Source: an uncultured Bacteriovoracaceae bacterium
Lineage (GTDB): Bacteria > Bdellovibrionota > Bacteriovoracia > Bacteriovoracales > Bacteriovoracaceae
Assembly: GCA_950054155.1 (NCBI GenBank)
Contig: CATLOT010000033.1
Location: forward strand, 1 to 38,632
Direction of reading: 5' to 3'
Length of the DNA: 38,632 nt
The position numbers and the translations under genes are program-made. This document shows positions 35,850-38,632 of the stretch, piece after piece. A model generated the notes under the pieces. That model did not search any database. It saw only the letters and a list, made by a program, of their open reading frames with translations, and had not been told where the DNA came from. The stretch's first letter is position 1. Every line of letters starts with the position of its first letter.

Positions 35850-37382
35850 CTGGCTTTCATTAACTGACTCACAATATTCATTCCAAAATTCATCTTTATC
35901 AAAGTCTAGCTCAATCCCCGACTCACTTAGGTTTTTCGAGATATCGTAAAATGTCTTCATTTCAAAAAACATTGAGTCATATCGATTTAAATTAATACAT
36001 TTTTGGCTCATACAAAGAGAGCGACCATTTCGTTGTCCATTATAAAAGTCCATTGATAGAGAGGAGGTTATCAATACCAACAATAACGTAGCACTTATTA
36101 ATCTAAACCTCTTAAAATCATATAAACTGACAAAAACAAAAACTATAGATGATGACAACAACACAAGTATAAAGCTATTAGAAAAGTCGATACCTAAAAG
36201 ATACCGCTTATGATTATAAAGTGGCTCGAAATGATATAAGTACTGAGGAAGATCTACGATCTTCTCTACTAAGTTTAATACTCTAGGGTCTCTTTTATCA
36301 CCATAGTAAAGCATAGACCCAAAGTGATTTAAAAAGCCGACGAGTACTGTAAAACCAACAAGCCAATTTAAATGTTTCTTTTCCCTTAATGCTTCCAGTC
36401 CTACAAAGAGCCCTGGAATAATCACCAGTATATTACGTGCAGGGATATTATCTCCAACAGGAAAAACTGACACGCAATAATTGATCAAAAGAAACGATAA
36501 AACTGAGTATAGTGATACTAAACGACCTTTCCCTTTATAAATGAAATAGCATAGACCCAAAAAAGATAAAAGAAGTACAGGGGATTGTCCGAAGAAACCT
36601 TTAATTCCAAAAAGCCTCTCAAAAAAGTGAAGGCCCATTAGCGATGAAATATAACGTACTGAGTGTGCTATTTCCCATGCTCCGTGCCTCAAAAAATCTA
36701 AGCCTAAATACATTAAACATGAAAATAAAACAGCACCACTGACAACAAAAAATTCCTTTTTCTTTTTTCTCAAGGTCAATACTAAGAGAAAAGGTAAAAC
36801 GAAGAGACCCATATATTTACGAACCAATAAACCAAGAGAGATATTTAGAAATAACAAATAGCCATTTATTCTTTTATTTTCTTCTAGCCTTTTTACAGCA
36901 GTCACAAGATTTAAAAAGAAGAAGCTTGCGATTAAGCTTGTCTCAGAAGGATCTTGGAATATGAAATAATAGGCAGAGGTTCCCATTATCAAGGAAAAGT
37001 AGCAATACAGGCTTCTTCTGCCAAACTCTCTCAGAATAGTTTTAATGATTAAAAAGAAGAATAAATTATTTACGCAAGTGAGGGTAAGCCAATCTACAGG
37101 TGCAAACTCGGCTCTGATAGAGATCAAACTAAAGAGCCATAAAAAAGGAACGTAAAAAATTGATATAAAAGGAGAATGATCGTCTAAATAATAGAAGTTC
37201 TCAGTTAGAAAGGGTTCTGGTTCATATTGATTGATCAAGTTGAAGTCTGCGTCTTGCAAAATACTTCTTGCGTAACTTACATAGACTCCAGACTCAAAAA
37301 ACTCTATCTGGTGAGATAAGAAAATAGTAACAAAACTTAAGAGGAAAATTAATCCAAACAGAATGATCTTTTTCTTACTCAC
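35817..37382 (-). CDS. Polytopic membrane protein, possible GT-C glycosyltransferase
   Basis: The 521-residue protein has about ten to twelve hydrophobic segments from the N-terminus (KKIILFGLIFLLSFVTIFLS) to about residue 430. The first loop holds an acidic YLDDHSPF motif. This layout is typical of GT-C membrane glycosyltransferases, but I see no decisive family signature and call it tentatively. The C-terminal 90 residues are soluble with several cysteines (LCMSQKCINLNRYDS). It starts GTG 37382 with AAGG touching the start. It lies 20 nt downstream of the FG-GAP/ASPIC gene and is likely co-transcribed. Very AT-rich. Confidence 0.65.
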   Translation of the reverse strand: MSKKKIILFGLIFLLSFVTIFLSHQIEFFESGVYVSYARSILQDADFNLINQYEPEPFLTENFYYLDDHSPFISIFYVPFLWLFSLISIRAEFAPVDWLTLTCVNNLFFFLIIKTILREFGRRSLYCYFSLIMGTSAYYFIFQDPSETSLIASFFFLNLVTAVKRLEENKRINGYLLFLNISLGLLVRKYMGLFVLPFLLVLTLRKKKKEFFVVSGAVLFSCLMYLGLDFLRHGAWEIAHSVRYISSLMGLHFFERLFGIKGFFGQSPVLLLSFLGLCYFIYKGKGRLVSLYSVLSFLLINYCVSVFPVGDNIPARNILVIIPGLFVGLEALREKKHLNWLVGFTVLVGFLNHFGSMLYYGDKRDPRVLNLVEKIVDLPQYLYHFEPLYNHKRYLLGIDFSNSFILVLLSSSIVFVFVSLYDFKRFRLISATLLLVLITSSLSMDFYNGQRNGRSLCMSQKCINLNRYDSMFFEMKTFYDISKNLSESGIELDFDKDEFWNEYCESVNESQLFTRKNCFSN

Positions 37383-37402
37383 CTTTTATATTAAAACTTA
37401 GC

Positions 37403-38632
37403 TTATTTTTTTGTATACTTGCTTAAAGGCATCTCCGAAATTACATGATATCCCATCGGCATATTTCTCAAGACTTGCCTTACACCACTAGGCCACCTAA
37501 TACTCAACTCATCGATTTTGTCTTTTCCATTAAGGCCAAAATGGATAATCCTTTCCGATTGTACTGTCCCAGAAGAACCGATCATTTGTCTTCTTAGTTT
37601 TTTATCCTCGATACGAGCATCTAGTATAGCACCTACACCATCTGGGTTTGAATCTATTCCTTTTAGTTTAATCGTAACTGCATTTGTTGAACCTGCTTGA
37701 TTTTTATAAATCTCGACAGGAGAAAATTGGTCCTTTGCATACCCAGGATCTGCATTTCTCAAAATGAGATCTAACTTTCCATCCCTGTTTAGGTCAGCTA
37801 TTGCAGGCATGTATCCATCAGCAATAGAGTCCACACCTGCCACGAATCCAACTTCAGTAAAAGTCCCATCACCATTGTTGTGAAATAGTCTATTTCTCTG
37901 GTGTCCTGCAAGAGACATCGAATTCTTACCCTCTCTATGGTAAGAGAGTATATCCATGATTAAAGACTGGCTGTCTGAGCGAAATAAGAGTGAGGCAAAT
38001 TCACTATTCGCTTCTGCTTTACCGTAAGTTACCTTCTCTCTAATTCCGCTTTTAACATCATCATCAAGAAGACCCAGAGTACTCGCGACAGTAAAGTAAC
38101 TATCAAGACGATAAGATTTATCATCAGAGTTGCCTGACCAAAGTCCCATTGAGACATAGATATCTTCGTGTCCATCATTATTATAATCAAATATCTTTAC
38201 GCCACCGGCACCATCACCGATATAGCCAAGGCCAAGCTCTTCAGTTCTTTCTGAAAATTTTTGGTTTTTACCACCCTGAAAGGCTCTTAATCCCGAAACA
38301 CCTGCAGACACAGAGTGATCCAGTGACCAGTTGAGAGAACAGGATGTTTTTATTCGCTTTGAAGAGTTGAAATTAACCGATGAAAGAACAACGTCAAAAT
38401 AACCATCCCCATTGAGATCACCGATATCGGCTCCCATACCATAGTCTTTTAAGCCGATTCCAATATTACGACCAAGTTCAAATTTATTTTGCCCTTGGTT
38501 TAGATAAATGGGTGAAACATTTGCTCTATCATCTACAACAATGAGGTCTGTCTTACCGTTGCCATGAAGGTCTGCTGCTATAGCAGAATGAGGGAAAATA
38601 CGAGAAACATCATCTTTTGAGGCTTGAGCCTG
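37403..38632 (-). CDS. FG-GAP/VCBS repeat protein with ASPIC/UnbV C-terminal domain (5' end outside window)
   Basis: The frame is open to the right window edge, so 409 residues are visible and the N-terminus is missing; the ATG at 38437 is internal. At least four calcium-binding FG-GAP-type blades are seen: DLHGNGKTDLIVV, DLNGDGYFDVVLSS, DYNNDGHEDIYVSM and DLNRDGKLDLILRN. These imply a secreted beta-propeller. The C-terminal about 90 residues (NAVTIKLKGIDSNPDGVGA, IHFGLNGKDKIDELSIRWPSG) are an ASPIC/UnbV domain. Such proteins are usually extracellular or surface-bound adhesion/binding proteins. The membrane protein downstream may glycosylate or anchor something related, but that is only inferred. 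Confidence 0.88.
   Translation of the reverse strand, partial: QAQASKDDVSRIFPHSAIAADLHGNGKTDLIVVDDRANVSPIYLNQGQNKFELGRNIGIGLKDYGMGADIGDLNGDGYFDVVLSSVNFNSSKRIKTSCSLNWSLDHSVSAGVSGLRAFQGGKNQKFSERTEELGLGYIGDGAGGVKIFDYNNDGHEDIYVSMGLWSGNSDDKSYRLDSYFTVASTLGLLDDDVKSGIREKVTYGKAEANSEFASLLFRSDSQSLIMDILSYHREGKNSMSLAGHQRNRLFHNNGDGTFTEVGFVAGVDSIADGYMPAIADLNRDGKLDLILRNADPGYAKDQFSPVEIYKNQAGSTNAVTIKLKGIDSNPDGVGAILDARIEDKKLRRQMIGSSGTVQSERIIHFGLNGKDKIDELSIRWPSGVRQVLRNMPMGYHVISEMPLSKYTKK

Overview
The window looks like chromosomal DNA from a Gram-negative, outer-membrane-bearing bacterium. It has a TonB-dependent receptor, lipoprotein and Sec signals, TolQ/ExbB-type proteins and a YejABE importer. Gene content and style (many GTG/TTG starts, a twitch-type radical SAM protein, a matrixin-like secreted protease, moderate to low GC) suggest the Bdellovibrionota/Bacteriovoracales, but that assignment is an inference from family resemblance and no taxonomic marker is present. 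I saw no tRNA, rRNA, CRISPR array, insertion sequence or phage genes.

Layout. 0-4.3 kb: a small exported protein and a GT-C type membrane glycosyltransferase (minus strand), then a secreted sugar dehydrogenase with a C-terminal cytochrome c domain, a TolQ/ExbB-like channel and an unusual ExbD-anchored partner (plus). 4.3-7.2 kb: a tightly overlapping minus-strand operon, GT4 glycosyltransferase-galE-cysQ. 7.3-12 kb: metF and full-length B12-dependent metH. 12-14 kb: an LhgO-like FAD oxidoreductase behind two small helix-turn-helix proteins. 14-17 kb: an EEP-family hydrolase, phosphatidylserine decarboxylase and an HtrA-like protease. 17-19.6 kb: btuF-like and btuB-like genes under a cobalamin riboswitch. 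19.6-23.3 kb: yejA-yejB-yejE without the ATPase gene. 23.3-26.2 kb: three small unknown genes, a matrixin-like metalloprotease and a small NTR/TIMP-like secreted protein. 26.7-27.4 kb: lepB. 27.6-38.6 kb: a visibly more AT-rich stretch with three radical SAM proteins (two with B12-binding N-termini), groES-groEL, a CLC transporter with CBS domains, a polytopic membrane protein and an FG-GAP/ASPIC protein running off the window end.

Cobalamin is a recurring theme: MetF/MetH make methionine with B12, BtuB/BtuF import it under riboswitch control, and two radical SAM enzymes belong to the B12-binding class. Points that most deserve a second look are: (i) the btuB-like gene lacks a signal peptide in its own frame, while a convincing one lies just upstream one base out of frame and inside the riboswitch; (ii) an ExbD-type membrane anchor is fused to an apparently circularly permuted periplasmic domain; (iii) several genes have a -10-like hexamer exactly 6 nt before the start codon and no Shine-Dalgarno (SD) sequence, which is leaderless geometry; (iv) a metalloprotease sits next to a possible inhibitor-like protein; and (v) there is a radical SAM/CLC/FG-GAP neighbourhood of unknown purpose.
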